This document shows positions 37,635-46,888 of a stretch of DNA of 56,171 bases, in pieces. How positions within the stretch are numbered: position 1 is the first letter of the stretch; every line of letters starts with the position of its first letter. The stretch is from an uncultured Pseudomonadota bacterium (GTDB taxonomy: Bacteria; Pseudomonadota; Gammaproteobacteria; Burkholderiales; SG8-39): positions 1-56,171 of the forward strand of contig CAIKRR010000050.1 in assembly GCA_903829815.1 (NCBI GenBank). Reading direction: 5' to 3'. The notes beneath the pieces are model-generated. The model saw only the letters and a list, made by a program, of their open reading frames with translations. It was not told where the DNA came from and did not search any database. Both the position numbers and the translations under genes were made by a program.

Positions 37635-38201
37635 CTGGCTACTCGTACCGAACTGTCCCAATTTCTCGAAGACGTCGAACGACGCGCCTTCAAGCAGGCA
37701 CTGTACGCGGTCCGCGATGAACAGGCGGCTCTGGATATCGTTCAGGAGTCGATGATGCGTCTGGCGGAGCGTTACGCCGAAAGACCTGCCGAGGAATTTC
37801 CGCTGGTCTTTCAACGCATCGTGCAGAACGCAATCCGCGACCACTTCAGACGACAGAAGGTGCGCGCAGGCGTCCTGAGCCCCATGTCGGTACTGGCAGG
37901 GCGCAGCGACGACGAGGACGACGACCCGCTTGACCGACTGCCGGTCGAGGTCTTTTCGTTCGAACTTGCCTCGCCCGAACACAAGCTTTCGCGTGATGAA
38001 ACGCTTGGACTGATCGAAAAAGCGCTTGCCGACCTGCCGGCGCGTCAACGCGAAGCCTTCCTGCTGCGTTATTGGGAGGAATTCGATGTCGCCGAGACAG
38101 CTTCGGCCATGGGTTGCTCGGAAGGCAGCGTCAAGACCCACTGCTCCCGCGCCACGCATGCCCTGGCTGCGGCGCTCAAGACGAAAGGCTACCTCAGATG
38201 A
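37635..38201 (+). CDS. ECF-type RNA polymerase sigma factor, probable CTG start
   Basis: A sigma-70-family factor of 188 residues from the proposed start. Region 2 is LYAVRDEQAALDIVQESMMRLAE and FQRIVQNAIRDHFRRQKVR; region 4, from about residue 125, is LPARQREAFLLRYWEEFDVAET with the helix-turn-helix SASAMGCSEGSVKTHCSRA (in part). Conservation begins at TRTELSQFLEDVERRAFKQ. The nearest in-frame ATG is at 37548, which would add a Cys/Arg-rich extension lying beside the divergent ilvB promoter. A CTG at 37635 with GAGG nine bases upstream fits better. The DUF3619 gene overlaps its stop by ATGA. Regulon unknown. Confidence 0.85.
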   Translation: MATRTELSQFLEDVERRAFKQALYAVRDEQAALDIVQESMMRLAERYAERPAEEFPLVFQRIVQNAIRDHFRRQKVRAGVLSPMSVLAGRSDDEDDDPLDRLPVEVFSFELASPEHKLSRDETLGLIEKALADLPARQREAFLLRYWEEFDVAETASAMGCSEGSVKTHCSRATHALAAALKTKGYLR

Positions 38202-38683
38202 ATGATGACCAGTTCGGCAACTCCATCCGCAAGATCCTCGACCAGTCGCTTGATGACAAGGCGATTCCGACTCGGCAGCTGCGCGCTGCGCGCGAGCGGG
38301 CACTCGCCGCCTTTGACGCGGCCCAGGTGGTTGCCGAACCCGTGCCGCTGGCAGCGCTGGCCGGGATGGGCCGTCGGCCCTCCCCCGCCCAGGGCGGGTC
38401 GCGCGGCGTGCTCGTTCGGGTGATCCTGCCAGCCGCCATCGTCCTGGCGGCCATTCTGGGGTGGCAGCAGTGGCAGAGTGCACTCCACAACGACCCGGAA
38501 ATCCAGGGGCTGGGCCGTATCGACGCCGAACTGCTCAAGAGCGATCTGCCGGTCGACGCGCTGATCGACCCGGATTTCAAGGCGTATCTGCAGAAGGTCC
38601 GCACCACGGCGCCCGCCGAGGGCACGGCTGGCGCCAGCGAGTCTGCCGGCGCGATCGAGGCTGCTGGCCGCAGTGAGCGCTAG
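38198..38683 (+). CDS. DUF3619 family protein, anti-sigma-like topology
   Basis: A 161-residue protein: a basic N-terminal cytoplasmic part (FGNSIRKILDQSLDDKAIPTR), one membrane helix near residues 70-88 (VLVRVILPAAIVLAAILGW) and a C-terminal part that would be periplasmic (DLPVDALIDPDFKAYLQ). The family has no established function. Its ATGA overlap with the sigma-factor gene and single-helix layout resemble membrane anti-sigma factors, but no known anti-sigma motif such as HxxxCxxC is present, so this is inference. The next gene starts before its stop. Confidence 0.82.
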   Translation: MNDDQFGNSIRKILDQSLDDKAIPTRQLRAARERALAAFDAAQVVAEPVPLAALAGMGRRPSPAQGGSRGVLVRVILPAAIVLAAILGWQQWQSALHNDPEIQGLGRIDAELLKSDLPVDALIDPDFKAYLQKVRTTAPAEGTAGASESAGAIEAAGRSER

Positions 38684-39182
38684 AGCTCTTCGCATCGCTC
38701 TGATGGCGGTCATCCTGACCGCCGGAGCCGGTCGCGCGCTCGCCGCCGAGCCCCTGTGGACCCGGCTTGGCTCCCAGGAAAAGCGCATCCTCGCGCCCCT
38801 GCAGGAAAGCTGGGACGCGCTCGAGGAACGACGCAAGGCCAAGTGGCGCGAAGTCGCGCGGCTTTACCCGAGCATGAAGCCTGAAGAGCAATCCAGGCTA
38901 AAGGCGCAGATGCGCCAATGGGCAGCACTCACGCCGGAGCAGCGCCGCGCGGCGCGTGAGGAATTTCGCGAACACACCCGGCTCGACCCCGACAGCAAGC
39001 AGGATGTGCTCGAGAAGTGGAAGACCTACAGCACCCTGCCTCCCGAGCAGCGCAAAGCCCTGATCGGCAGCGATCCGGCAGCGCAACCGGCCTCGGCCGG
39101 GGTTGGCGCCAGCCCCGATTCGGTCCCGGATGCTGGCTCGGCCACGAGCGCCGGTTCTTCGAGTCCTGCAACCGCCCCATGA
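38673..39182 (+). CDS. DUF3106 family exported protein
   Basis: The 169-residue protein starts with a GTG inside the preceding gene and has a signal peptide (ALRIALMAVILTAGAGRALAAEP). The mature part consists of charged helices with repeated Leu-x-Pro-Glu-Gln-Arg type turns: MKPEEQSRLKAQ, LTPEQRRAAREEF and LPPEQRKAL, as in DUF3106. The tail is low-complexity Ala/Ser/Pro. Probably periplasmic; function unknown. The repeated motif resembles Spy/CpxP-like periplasmic helical proteins, but homology is not claimed. It is coupled to both neighbours by short overlaps. Confidence 0.85.
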   Translation: MSARALRIALMAVILTAGAGRALAAEPLWTRLGSQEKRILAPLQESWDALEERRKAKWREVARLYPSMKPEEQSRLKAQMRQWAALTPEQRRAAREEFREHTRLDPDSKQDVLEKWKTYSTLPPEQRKALIGSDPAAQPASAGVGASPDSVPDAGSATSAGSSSPATAP

Positions 39183-39760
39183 AGCAGGCCCTGACGGGGC
39201 CTGAAAAGGCTGGATCCCCGCTGCGCCTGCCCTCGGCACCGCTTTGGCGACGACTGGCCGCCATGGTCTACGAGGCCTTGCTGGTTGCTGCGCTTGTCCT
39301 GCTCACCGGCCTCGCCTTCCAGGTGCTCCCGCACCTGACCGGATTGGGCCAGGCCGAGGCCGGCTGGCGCATCACCGGCAGCGCGCGCCTCGTGCTGCAG
39401 GCAAGCATCGCCCTGAGCCTCGCCGCGTACTTCGGGCTTTCATGGCGCCACGGCCAGACGCTTGCAATGCGCGCCTGGCGACTACGCATCCAGACCACGA
39501 AGGGTGAATTGCCCACCGGCAGGCGTGCGCTTGCGCGACTGGCGCTCGCGAGCCTCTTGATGCTGCCCGCGGCCATGGCCGCGCTGTGGCTCATCGATCA
39601 CGGGCGCGACTGGCTGGGATGGATCGGGTTTGCCCCGATCATCGCCGGGCTCCTCTGGAGCCGCATCGATAGCGACCGGCAGGCAGCGTTTGATCGGCTC
39701 GCCGGTACCCGATTGGTTCTTCTGCCACCGGTCAGCGCCGCTCGATCCGCCACATCATGA
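39179..39760 (+). CDS. RDD family membrane protein
   Basis: The 193-residue protein has the RDD domain: RRLAAMVYEALLVAALVLL as the first helix with its conserved Arg, then QASIALSLAAYFGLSWRHGQ followed by TLAMRAWRLRIQT, and a last helix pair (LASLLMLPAAMAALWL). The name-giving Arg-Asp-Asp pattern is only partly kept. The role of the family is not settled. It overlaps DUF3106 by ATGA, and its end overlaps the convergent lptG by 29 bases. It completes a four-gene coupled row headed by the sigma factor. Confidence 0.87.
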   Translation: MKQALTGPEKAGSPLRLPSAPLWRRLAAMVYEALLVAALVLLTGLAFQVLPHLTGLGQAEAGWRITGSARLVLQASIALSLAAYFGLSWRHGQTLAMRAWRLRIQTTKGELPTGRRALARLALASLLMLPAAMAALWLIDHGRDWLGWIGFAPIIAGLLWSRIDSDRQAAFDRLAGTRLVLLPPVSAARSATS

Positions 39761-40805
39761 TGACGGCGGTCAGGAAAAACAGCACCGACGGTACCCAGGC
39801 ACTCAAGGCCGCAGGCCAGCGTTCGAGCACGCCGACATACCCGAACATCGTGTTCATGCCGTAGAAGAGCACGCCGAGCATGATGCCGGCAAAGATCTTT
39901 GCCCCCAGCCCGCCGTGGCGCACGTTCAGGTAACCAAAGGGCAAGGCCAGCGCCATCATCACGAGCGCACTCACCGGATAAGACAGTTTTTGCCACAGCG
40001 CGATGTCATAGCGCACGCTGCTCTGGTGATTGCGCGCCAGATGCCGCGAGTACTGGAAGAGGTCGAACCCCGACATCTTCTGCGGATCGACGGCGAGTAC
40101 GGTGAGAACATCCGGGGTCAGCACCGAATGCCAGACCCGCTCGGGCTCACGAGTCAATCGAGCGCCCTCAGGCATGAGTTCGGTTTCGACCACGCCGGTG
40201 AGTCGCCACCGATTCTCTCCCATATAGGACCCGGCCTCGGCCTGACTGATCGAGGCCAGTCGACCGTCGGTTGCAAAGTCATAGATGAGAATCTCGGCAA
40301 TCGTCGAATCGCCATGCACGGTACGCACATTGATGAAGCTCTGCCCCGAGCGCACCCAGACCCCTGAGCGCAGCTCCTGGCCTGCGCCAGCCCCGAGCGC
40401 CACCAGACGGAGACGCTGTGCCATGCTGGCTGCAGCTGGCGTGAGCAGTTCACCCACCAGAACGGTGAGGACGACGAACACGGCGCCTATCCGAACCAGC
40501 GCAACACCGGCCTGCAAGGGCGACAAACCGGCCGTGCGCATGACGGCGAACTCCGAATTGGCCGCCAGGCGAGCAAGCACATACAGGGTGCCGATCAGGG
40601 CGGCGATCGGAAAGAGCTCATAGACGTGCCCCGGGAGGCTCAAGCCCACGAAGATGAAGGCCTGCGCCAGGCGGTAGGTACTGCGCCCCACGTCGCGCAG
40701 CTCGCTCACCAGATCGAAAAAGGCAAAGAGCGCAAGAAAGGCCACCATCACGAAGGCAGTGGCCAGGTAGATCTCGCGGGCAAGGTAACGGCGCAGCGTG
40801 CGCAT
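39732..40805 (-). CDS. lptG: LPS export permease LptG
   Basis: One of two membrane subunits of the LptB2FG ABC transporter that extracts lipopolysaccharide from the inner membrane. The 357-residue protein has three N-terminal helices (IYLATAFVMVAFLALFAFFDL; LFPIAALIGTLYVLARLA), a periplasmic beta-jellyroll in about residues 120-265, and three C-terminal helices (KIFAGIMLGVLFYGMNTMFG). The start MRTLRRYLAREIY is the family start. It lies two bases after lptF, in the usual order. Confidence 0.95.
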   Translation of the reverse strand: MRTLRRYLAREIYLATAFVMVAFLALFAFFDLVSELRDVGRSTYRLAQAFIFVGLSLPGHVYELFPIAALIGTLYVLARLAANSEFAVMRTAGLSPLQAGVALVRIGAVFVVLTVLVGELLTPAAASMAQRLRLVALGAGAGQELRSGVWVRSGQSFINVRTVHGDSTIAEILIYDFATDGRLASISQAEAGSYMGENRWRLTGVVETELMPEGARLTREPERVWHSVLTPDVLTVLAVDPQKMSGFDLFQYSRHLARNHQSSVRYDIALWQKLSYPVSALVMMALALPFGYLNVRHGGLGAKIFAGIMLGVLFYGMNTMFGYVGVLERWPAALSAWVPSVLFFLTAVIMMWRIERR

Positions 40806-40807
40806 GC

Positions 40808-41902
40808 TCAGGCACTCCGCCAGCGGCGCAGCCACGCCAGTGGCGAGCCCGGACGCATCCGGTAGAGCATCAGCAGCCCGAAGACCGCCAGCATCGCGGC
40901 ATGTACGACCCACCAGCCAATGGCAAACGGGATGCGGGCCTGTGCCACCTGCGCCTGGGCCACCGAGAGCAGGTTGGTATAGACCATGTAGGTGAGCACC
41001 GCAAAGGCCAGATTGAGCGACGTGCTCGCACGCGGATTCACAAACGCCAGCGGTATGGCGAGGAGCGCCAGCACCAGCGCTACCAGCGGTTGCCCCAGCC
41101 GCCAGAGCAGCTCGGCCCGGCTCTCGAGCGACGGGTTGGCGAGGATGTCGGCCAGAGAAAGCCCCCGAACCGACACCCGAACCGGGGCTGCCACGGACTG
41201 TTCAAGCAGGATCGCGTAACGCTTGAAGGTCATCACCCGGTACTCGGGAGTGCCTGCCGTACCCTCGTAGCGATGTCCGTCGAGCAGCACCGCATAGCGG
41301 TCACCCTCGGGGGTGGTTTCGATGGCGCCCGATCGCGCCACCATCACCCCCTGGCGCCCGTGCTGACGAAACGAGACGAAGACGTTCTCGACCCGCTTCT
41401 CGTCTTCGGAATACGCTTCGACGAAGAAGACCCGGTCGGCCGCAGATGACTCGATGAAAACCCCGGGCGCAATCCGCGAGGTCTCCTCGCGATTGGCGAG
41501 CTGTACCCTGAACGCCTCCATCTGCTGGTTGACCCAGGGGGTGAGCGCCAGCGTGAGGACCGCAATCAGTACGACAAAGGGCAGCGCAAAGACCACCACC
41601 GGTCGTATCCAGGCGGTGAGCGGAAGCCCGGCGCTGAACCAGATGACCATCTCGGATTCGCGATAGCTGCGCGATAACGCGAGCATGACCGCAATGAACA
41701 TCGAGCCACCCAGAATGAGCGGCAGGGCGTTGAGCGCGCTGAAACCCACCGTGGCGATGACCGCCTCGACCGGCAGACGCCCGCCGGCGGCTCGTCCGAG
41801 CACGTTTACCAGCGTGATCACCACCGCGATCGAAAACAGCGAGGCGAAGACGGCTGCCGCGAAATGGGTACATTCGCGCAGCAGGGCACGCTGGAAGATC
41901 AC
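40808..41902 (-). CDS. lptF: LPS export permease LptF
   Basis: Partner of LptG in lipopolysaccharide export. From the GTG at 41900-41902 the protein has 364 residues beginning IFQRALLRE, as LptF proteins do. Helices include FASLFSIAVVITLVNVLGRA, the periplasmic domain spans about residues 130-260, and the C-terminal helices include PLVALVLALLAIPLAFVNPR. A TTG 12 codons upstream coincides with the predicted -10 element, so it is unlikely to be the start. Divergent from pepA with a 175-base gap, a conserved arrangement. Confidence 0.93.
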   Translation of the reverse strand: MIFQRALLRECTHFAAAVFASLFSIAVVITLVNVLGRAAGGRLPVEAVIATVGFSALNALPLILGGSMFIAVMLALSRSYRESEMVIWFSAGLPLTAWIRPVVVFALPFVVLIAVLTLALTPWVNQQMEAFRVQLANREETSRIAPGVFIESSAADRVFFVEAYSEDEKRVENVFVSFRQHGRQGVMVARSGAIETTPEGDRYAVLLDGHRYEGTAGTPEYRVMTFKRYAILLEQSVAAPVRVSVRGLSLADILANPSLESRAELLWRLGQPLVALVLALLAIPLAFVNPRASTSLNLAFAVLTYMVYTNLLSVAQAQVAQARIPFAIGWWVVHAAMLAVFGLLMLYRMRPGSPLAWLRRWRSA

Positions 41903-41937
41903 GATCTGACCATTTGGGATTTGCGCCCGAAGCTGCA

Positions 41938-41967
41938 ATAATAAAACGACGGATGCGCACCGCTCAA
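41938..41967 (-). promoter_or_regulatory. Sigma-70-type promoter of lptFG
   Basis: On the minus strand TTGAGC (41962-41967) is followed after 18 bases by TATTAT (41938-41943). The predicted start near 41931 gives a leader of about 29 bases before the lptF GTG. Confidence 0.55.
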
Positions 41968-42077
41968 GAGCAGGTCGAGAACACCGTGCACCCCTGCGAG
42001 GGGCATCTTCCGAGCGCCAAGCGCACGATCAATCGGCGTCACCTCCCGGCGGCGCCACAGCACCGAGGCCAAGCCCC

Positions 42078-43574
42078 ATGGAATTTAGCACAAAAGCCCT
42101 TGCTGCCGACAAGGCGAGCGGTCCTGCCGTGGTTGTGGGCGTGCATGAAAAAGGCGCCCTGAGCGTCACCGCGACGGCGGTCGACAAGGCCTGTGGCGGC
42201 GCCCTGCGCGCAGTGATCGAGCGCGGTGACTTTCCGGGCAAGCTCGGGTCTACCCGGGTGGTGTATCCGCCGGTCGGTGGCCGCATCGAGCGGGTCGTCC
42301 TGGTGGGTCTGGGGCCGGCCGGCTCCATCAGTCGGCGCCAGTACCGCGATGCCCTCATTGCCGCGGTGCGTGCACTGCTCGACACCGGCGCCAAGCGCGC
42401 CACGCTGCTGCTGGCCGACATCGTGGTCGATGGTGCCGACCTGCGCTGGAAGGCCCGCCATGCTGCGCTGTGCGCGAGCGAGACCGCCTATCGCTTCGAC
42501 GAGATGAAATCGAGCCAGCCCCCGACACCGCCCCTTGCGCAGATCGAGTTCATGGTCGGCAGCAGCACCGAGGTGGCTGCGGCGCGCCGCGGCCTGCGCG
42601 AAGGCCATGCCATCGGCGAGGGCAGCAACCTGGCCCGCACCCTGGGCAACCTGCCCGGCAACGTCTGTACACCCGCCTATCTGGCGGCCCAGGCCCGCAA
42701 GCTCGGACGACAGTGGAAGTTTCCGGTAACGGTGCTCGAGCGTGCCCAGATGGAAAAGCTCGGCATGCATTCGCTCCTGTCAGTGAGTCGTGGTTCGAGC
42801 CTGCCACCCAAGTTCATCGTCATGAACTACCGGGGCACTGCGGCGAAGACAGCGCCGATCGTGCTGGTCGGCAAGGGCATCACCTTCGATACCGGCGGCA
42901 TCTCGCTCAAGCCCGCGGGCGAAATGGACGAGATGAAGTTCGACATGTGTGGCGCAGCCAGTGTGTTCGGCGCACTGCGGGCCGCGGCCCAGATGGCCCT
43001 GCCCATCAACCTCATCGGCGTGGTGCCCACCTGCGAGAACATGCCGGGTGGCAACGCCACCCGTCCAGGGGACATCGTCACCACCCTCTCGGGCCAGACG
43101 GTCGAGATCCTCAATACCGACGCCGAAGGCCGGTTGATCCTGTGCGATGCGCTCACCTACACCGAGCGCTTCAAGCCATCGGTGGTGATCGACATCGCCA
43201 CCCTGACCGGCGCCTGCGTGATCGCGCTGGGGCATGTGGCGAGCGGCCTTTTCAGCAACGACGAGGCACTGGCCGGTGAACTGCTCGCGGCAGGCGATGC
43301 CGCCGGCGACCGGGCATGGCGTCTGCCGCTCTGGGATGACTACATGGAACAACTGAAGAGCAACTTTGCCGATGTCGCCAACATCGGCGGGCGTCCGGCA
43401 GGCAGCATCACTGCTGCCATGTTCCTGTCGCGCTTCACCCGCTCGATGCGCTGGGCCCACCTGGACATCGCCGGGGTGGCGTGGAAATCGGGTGCCCAGA
43501 AAGGCGCCACCGGTCGCCCGGTGCCACTGCTCACCCAGTTCCTGCTCGAGCAGGCAGACGCGAAGACCCGATGA
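42078..43574 (+). CDS. pepA: Leucyl aminopeptidase (M17)
   Basis: A dimetallic cytosolic aminopeptidase of 498 residues, full length. The catalytic C-terminal domain contains VGKGITFDTGGISLKPAGEM, with metal-ligand Lys and Asp, the signature NTDAEGRL near residue 348, and LTGACVIALGHVASGLF. The N-terminal domain is the macrodomain-like regulatory part. Some PepA proteins also bind DNA, for example in carAB control; that cannot be judged here. holC overlaps its stop by ATGA. Confidence 0.96.
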   Translation: MEFSTKALAADKASGPAVVVGVHEKGALSVTATAVDKACGGALRAVIERGDFPGKLGSTRVVYPPVGGRIERVVLVGLGPAGSISRRQYRDALIAAVRALLDTGAKRATLLLADIVVDGADLRWKARHAALCASETAYRFDEMKSSQPPTPPLAQIEFMVGSSTEVAAARRGLREGHAIGEGSNLARTLGNLPGNVCTPAYLAAQARKLGRQWKFPVTVLERAQMEKLGMHSLLSVSRGSSLPPKFIVMNYRGTAAKTAPIVLVGKGITFDTGGISLKPAGEMDEMKFDMCGAASVFGALRAAAQMALPINLIGVVPTCENMPGGNATRPGDIVTTLSGQTVEILNTDAEGRLILCDALTYTERFKPSVVIDIATLTGACVIALGHVASGLFSNDEALAGELLAAGDAAGDRAWRLPLWDDYMEQLKSNFADVANIGGRPAGSITAAMFLSRFTRSMRWAHLDIAGVAWKSGAQKGATGRPVPLLTQFLLEQADAKTR

Positions 43575-44002
43575 CCCGGATCGACTTCTACACCGAGGTC
43601 GATGACAAGGTGGCCTTTGCCTGCCGCATCGCACAGAAGGCGCTGCGGCAGAAACTCACCGTCGTGCTGCTTTTTGCCGACGAAGCGCTGCTCGAACGTG
43701 CCAGCACGCTGCTGTGGAGCACACCGGCCAGTGGCTTCACGCCGCACTGCCGCGCCGGTACGGCACTGGCCGATCAGACACCGATCGTGCTTGCCTGCCC
43801 CGGCGAAGCAACGCCGTACGACCAGGTGCTGATCAACCTTGCCGATGAACGTCCGGCAGACTTTTCCCGTTTCGAGCGGCTGGCCGAAGTGGTGAGCCTG
43901 CACGACACCGATCGGCACATGGCCCGCGAACGCTACCGCTTCTATCGCGATCGGGGCTACACGATCGGCACCCACCGAATGACCGAAGGCGCAGCCGACT
44001 GA
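43571..44002 (+). CDS. holC: DNA polymerase III chi subunit
   Basis: Part of the clamp-loader complex, which links the polymerase to single-stranded DNA-binding protein. The 143-residue protein begins MTRIDFYTEVDDKVAFACRI and contains LLWSTPASGFTPHCRAG and QVLINLADERPADFSRFERL, standard HolC segments. The ATG overlaps the pepA stop. The pepA-holC-valS order is common in proteobacteria and supports the assignment. Confidence 0.94.
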   Translation: MTRIDFYTEVDDKVAFACRIAQKALRQKLTVVLLFADEALLERASTLLWSTPASGFTPHCRAGTALADQTPIVLACPGEATPYDQVLINLADERPADFSRFERLAEVVSLHDTDRHMARERYRFYRDRGYTIGTHRMTEGAAD

Positions 44003-44065
44003 AGGCATAAAATGCCGGATCGCACCGGCAGCCGCAGCCGGGCACCGCCTTTCACCGAGCCCCCC

Positions 44066-46888
44066 ATGGAAATCGCCAAGAGCTTCGACCCCCGGACGAT
44101 CGAGCAACGCTGGTACCCCTACTGGGAATCCAGCGGCTTCTTTGCTGCCGGCGCCCGCGCCGGTGAACCTGCCTTCAGCATCCAGCTGCCCCCGCCCAAC
44201 GTCACCGGCACCCTGCACATGGGGCACGCATTCAACCAGACCATCATGGATGCGCTGACCCGCTATCACCGGATGCGCGGCTTCAACACGCTGTGGCTGC
44301 CCGGCACCGACCATGCCGGCATCGCCACCCAGATCATCGTCGAGCGCCAGCTGGAAGCAGCCGGCAGTTCACGCACGGCACTGGGGCGCGACGCATTCGT
44401 CGATCGGGTCTGGGCCTGGAAGGACCAGTCGGGCTCGAGCATTACCGGCCAGATGCGGCGCCTGGGCACCTCGCCTGACTGGAGCCGCGAATACTTCACG
44501 ATGGATTCGAAGCTCTCGAAGGTGGTGACCGAGACCTTCGTGCGCCTGCACGAGGAGGGGCTCATCTACCGCGGCAAGCGCCTCGTGAACTGGGATCCGA
44601 AACTGGGCACCGCCGTGTCCGATCTCGAAGTCGAGAGCGAAGAAGAAGACGGATCGCTCTGGAGCATCCGCTACCCGCTCACCGATGGCAGTGGCGAACT
44701 GGTGGTGGCAACCACGCGCCCCGAGACCCTGCTGGGCGATACGGCGGTGGCGGTCCACCCCGATGACGAGCGCTATCGCCACCTCATCGGAGGCGAGGTC
44801 GCGCTGCCGCTCACCGACCGGCGCATCCCGGTGATCGGTGACACCTATGTCGACCCGGCCTTCGGTACCGGTTGCGTGAAGATCACCCCGGCCCATGACT
44901 TCAATGACCGCGAAGTAGGGCTGCGCCATGGGCTCGAGGCCATCTCGGTCCTGAACCTCGATGCCACGATGGCCGACACCGTGCCCGCGGCCTATCGCGG
45001 CCTTGACCGCTTCGAGGCGCGCCGCCGGATACTTGCCGACCTGGCTGATGCCGGTCTGATGGTGGAGCGCAAACCGCATCGGCTGAAGGTACCGCGCTGC
45101 GCACGCTCGGGCGAGATCGTCGAACCGATGCTCACCGACCAGTGGTTCGTGGCCATGTCCAAGCCCGCCCCTGAAGGCACGCTTCAACCCGGCCGTTCGA
45201 TCGCCCAGGTTGCGCTTGACGTGGTCGCGCAGGGCGAGGTGCAGTTCTTTCCCGAGAACTGGACCAACGTCTACAACCAGTGGCTTGAACATATCCAGGA
45301 CTGGTGCATCTCGCGCCAATTGTGGTGGGGGCACCAGATTCCGGCCTGGCACGATCCTGAAGGGGGCGTGCATGTGGCGCGCACCGAAGCCGAGGCAGTC
45401 GCGCTCGCCCGTGCCCGCGGCATCGAAGGCCCGCTGGTGCGCGACCCCGATGTGCTCGATACCTGGTTTTCTTCGGCACTGGTGTGCCACTCGACGCTGG
45501 GCTGGCCCGAACCCGAGGGCGATGACGTACTCGCCCAGGCACTGTATCTGCCCTCCTCGGTCCTCGTAACCGGCTTTGACATCATCTTCTTCTGGGTTGC
45601 CCGGATGATCATGATGACCACCCACTTCACCGGCCGGGTGCCATTCCGGCATGTCTACGTCCACGGCCTCATCCGCGATGCCGAGGGTCAGAAGATGTCC
45701 AAGTCCAAGGGCAATACCCTGGACCCGGTCGACCTGATCGATGGCATCGAACTCGCCCCGCTGATGGCCAAGCGCACCGCAGGGTTGATGGATCCGCGCC
45801 AGGCCAGCGCCATTGCCGAGCGCACGCAACGCGAATTTCCCGACGGCATCCAGGCCTTTGGCACCGATGCCCTGCGCTTCACCATGGCGGCCTACGCCAC
45901 GCTCGGACGCAACATCAATTTCGACCTGAAACGCTGCGAGGGCTATCGCAACTTCTGCAACAAGTTGTGGAACGCCACCCGCTTCGTGATGATGAATGTG
46001 CAAGGGCAGGATTGCGGTCTCGACCCGAACGCCCCGATCGTGCTGTCGGCCGTCGACCGCTGGATCATCAGTGCCTTGCAGCGCTGCGAAGACGAGGTGG
46101 CGCGCGGCTTTGCCGATTACCGGCTCGACAATGTGGCAAACGCCATCTATCGCTTTGCCTGGGACGAGTACTGCGACTGGTACCTGGAACTGGCCAAGGT
46201 ACAGCTGCAATCGACCGACCCGGCGCTCACCCGAGGCACGCGCCGCACCCTGGTGCGGGTGCTCGAGACGATTCTGCGGCTTGCCCACCCGGTGATCCCC
46301 TTCATCACCGAAGAGCTCTGGCAGCAGGTTGCGCCACTGGCTGGGCGACGTGCCGCCGACGCGACCGGTGAGGCCGGTTCGATCATGTTTGCGCGCTACC
46401 CGCAGGCCGAACCCGAGCGGATCGACGCAGGCGCGGAGGCCGAAGTGGTGGTCCTCAAGCGCGTGGTGGACGCTTGCCGCAACCTGCGTGGCGAGATGAA
46501 GATTGCGCCAGGCACCCGCTTGCCCCTCATCGCCACCGGCGATACGGCGCTGCTCGAGCGGATCTTCCCGTATGCGAGCTTCCTGGCACGACTGTCCGAG
46601 ACGCGGGTGGTGGACACCCTCCCCGACTCGCAGGCCCCGGTGGCCGTCTGCGGCGACATCCGCCTGATGCTCGATGTGCAGATCGACATCGCCGCCGAGC
46701 GCGCCCGCATCGAACGCGAGATCGCGCGCCTGGCCGGCGAACGCGACAAGGCGCTGGCCAAGCTGGGCAACGCCTCCTTCGTCGACCGTGCACCGCCCAA
46801 GGTCGTTGCCCAGGAGCGTGAACGGCTTGCCGGTTTCGAATCGACACTGGCCGAAATGCGCTCCCAACTCGACAAGCTGCGTGAGTAA
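44066..46888 (+). CDS. valS: Valine--tRNA ligase
   Basis: Class I synthetase of 940 residues. The HIGH-type motif is [17 protein letters not shown] near residues 43-59, and the KMSKS motif is [14 protein letters not shown] near 537. The CP1 editing domain lies between ([36 protein letters not shown]). The last 70 residues form a coiled coil ([20 protein letters not shown]) that contacts tRNA. The ATG at 44066 matches relatives; a longer reading adds Arg-rich sequence. The downstream MFS gene starts eight bases before the valS stop. Confidence 0.97.
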   Translation: MEIAKSFDPRTIEQRWYPYWESSGFFAAGARAGEPAFSIQLPPPNVTGTLHMGHAFNQTIMDALTRYHRMRGFNTLWLPGTDHAGIATQIIVERQLEAAGSSRTALGRDAFVDRVWAWKDQSGSSITGQMRRLGTSPDWSREYFTMDSKLSKVVTETFVRLHEEGLIYRGKRLVNWDPKLGTAVSDLEVESEEEDGSLWSIRYPLTDGSGELVVATTRPETLLGDTAVAVHPDDERYRHLIGGEVALPLTDRRIPVIGDTYVDPAFGTGCVKITPAHDFNDREVGLRHGLEAISVLNLDATMADTVPAAYRGLDRFEARRRILADLADAGLMVERKPHRLKVPRCARSGEIVEPMLTDQWFVAMSKPAPEGTLQPGRSIAQVALDVVAQGEVQFFPENWTNVYNQWLEHIQDWCISRQLWWGHQIPAWHDPEGGVHVARTEAEAVALARARGIEGPLVRDPDVLDTWFSSALVCHSTLGWPEPEGDDVLAQALYLPSSVLVTGFDIIFFWVARMIMMTTHFTGRVPFRHVYVHGLIRDAEGQKMSKSKGNTLDPVDLIDGIELAPLMAKRTAGLMDPRQASAIAERTQREFPDGIQAFGTDALRFTMAAYATLGRNINFDLKRCEGYRNFCNKLWNATRFVMMNVQGQDCGLDPNAPIVLSAVDRWIISALQRCEDEVARGFADYRLDNVANAIYRFAWDEYCDWYLELAKVQLQSTDPALTRGTRRTLVRVLETILRLAHPVIPFITEELWQQVAPLAGRRAADATGEAGSIMFARYPQAEPERIDAGAEAEVVVLKRVVDACRNLRGEMKIAPGTRLPLIATGDTALLERIFPYASFLARLSETRVVDTLPDSQAPVAVCGDIRLMLDVQIDIAAERARIEREIARLAGERDKALAKLGNASFVDRAPPKVVAQERERLAGFESTLAEMRSQLDKLRE

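Noticed and set aside
44369-46867. An 832-codon open frame opposite valS
   Set aside because: The plus strand has complete ValS motifs; the antisense product is His/Arg/Gly-rich and has no family features.
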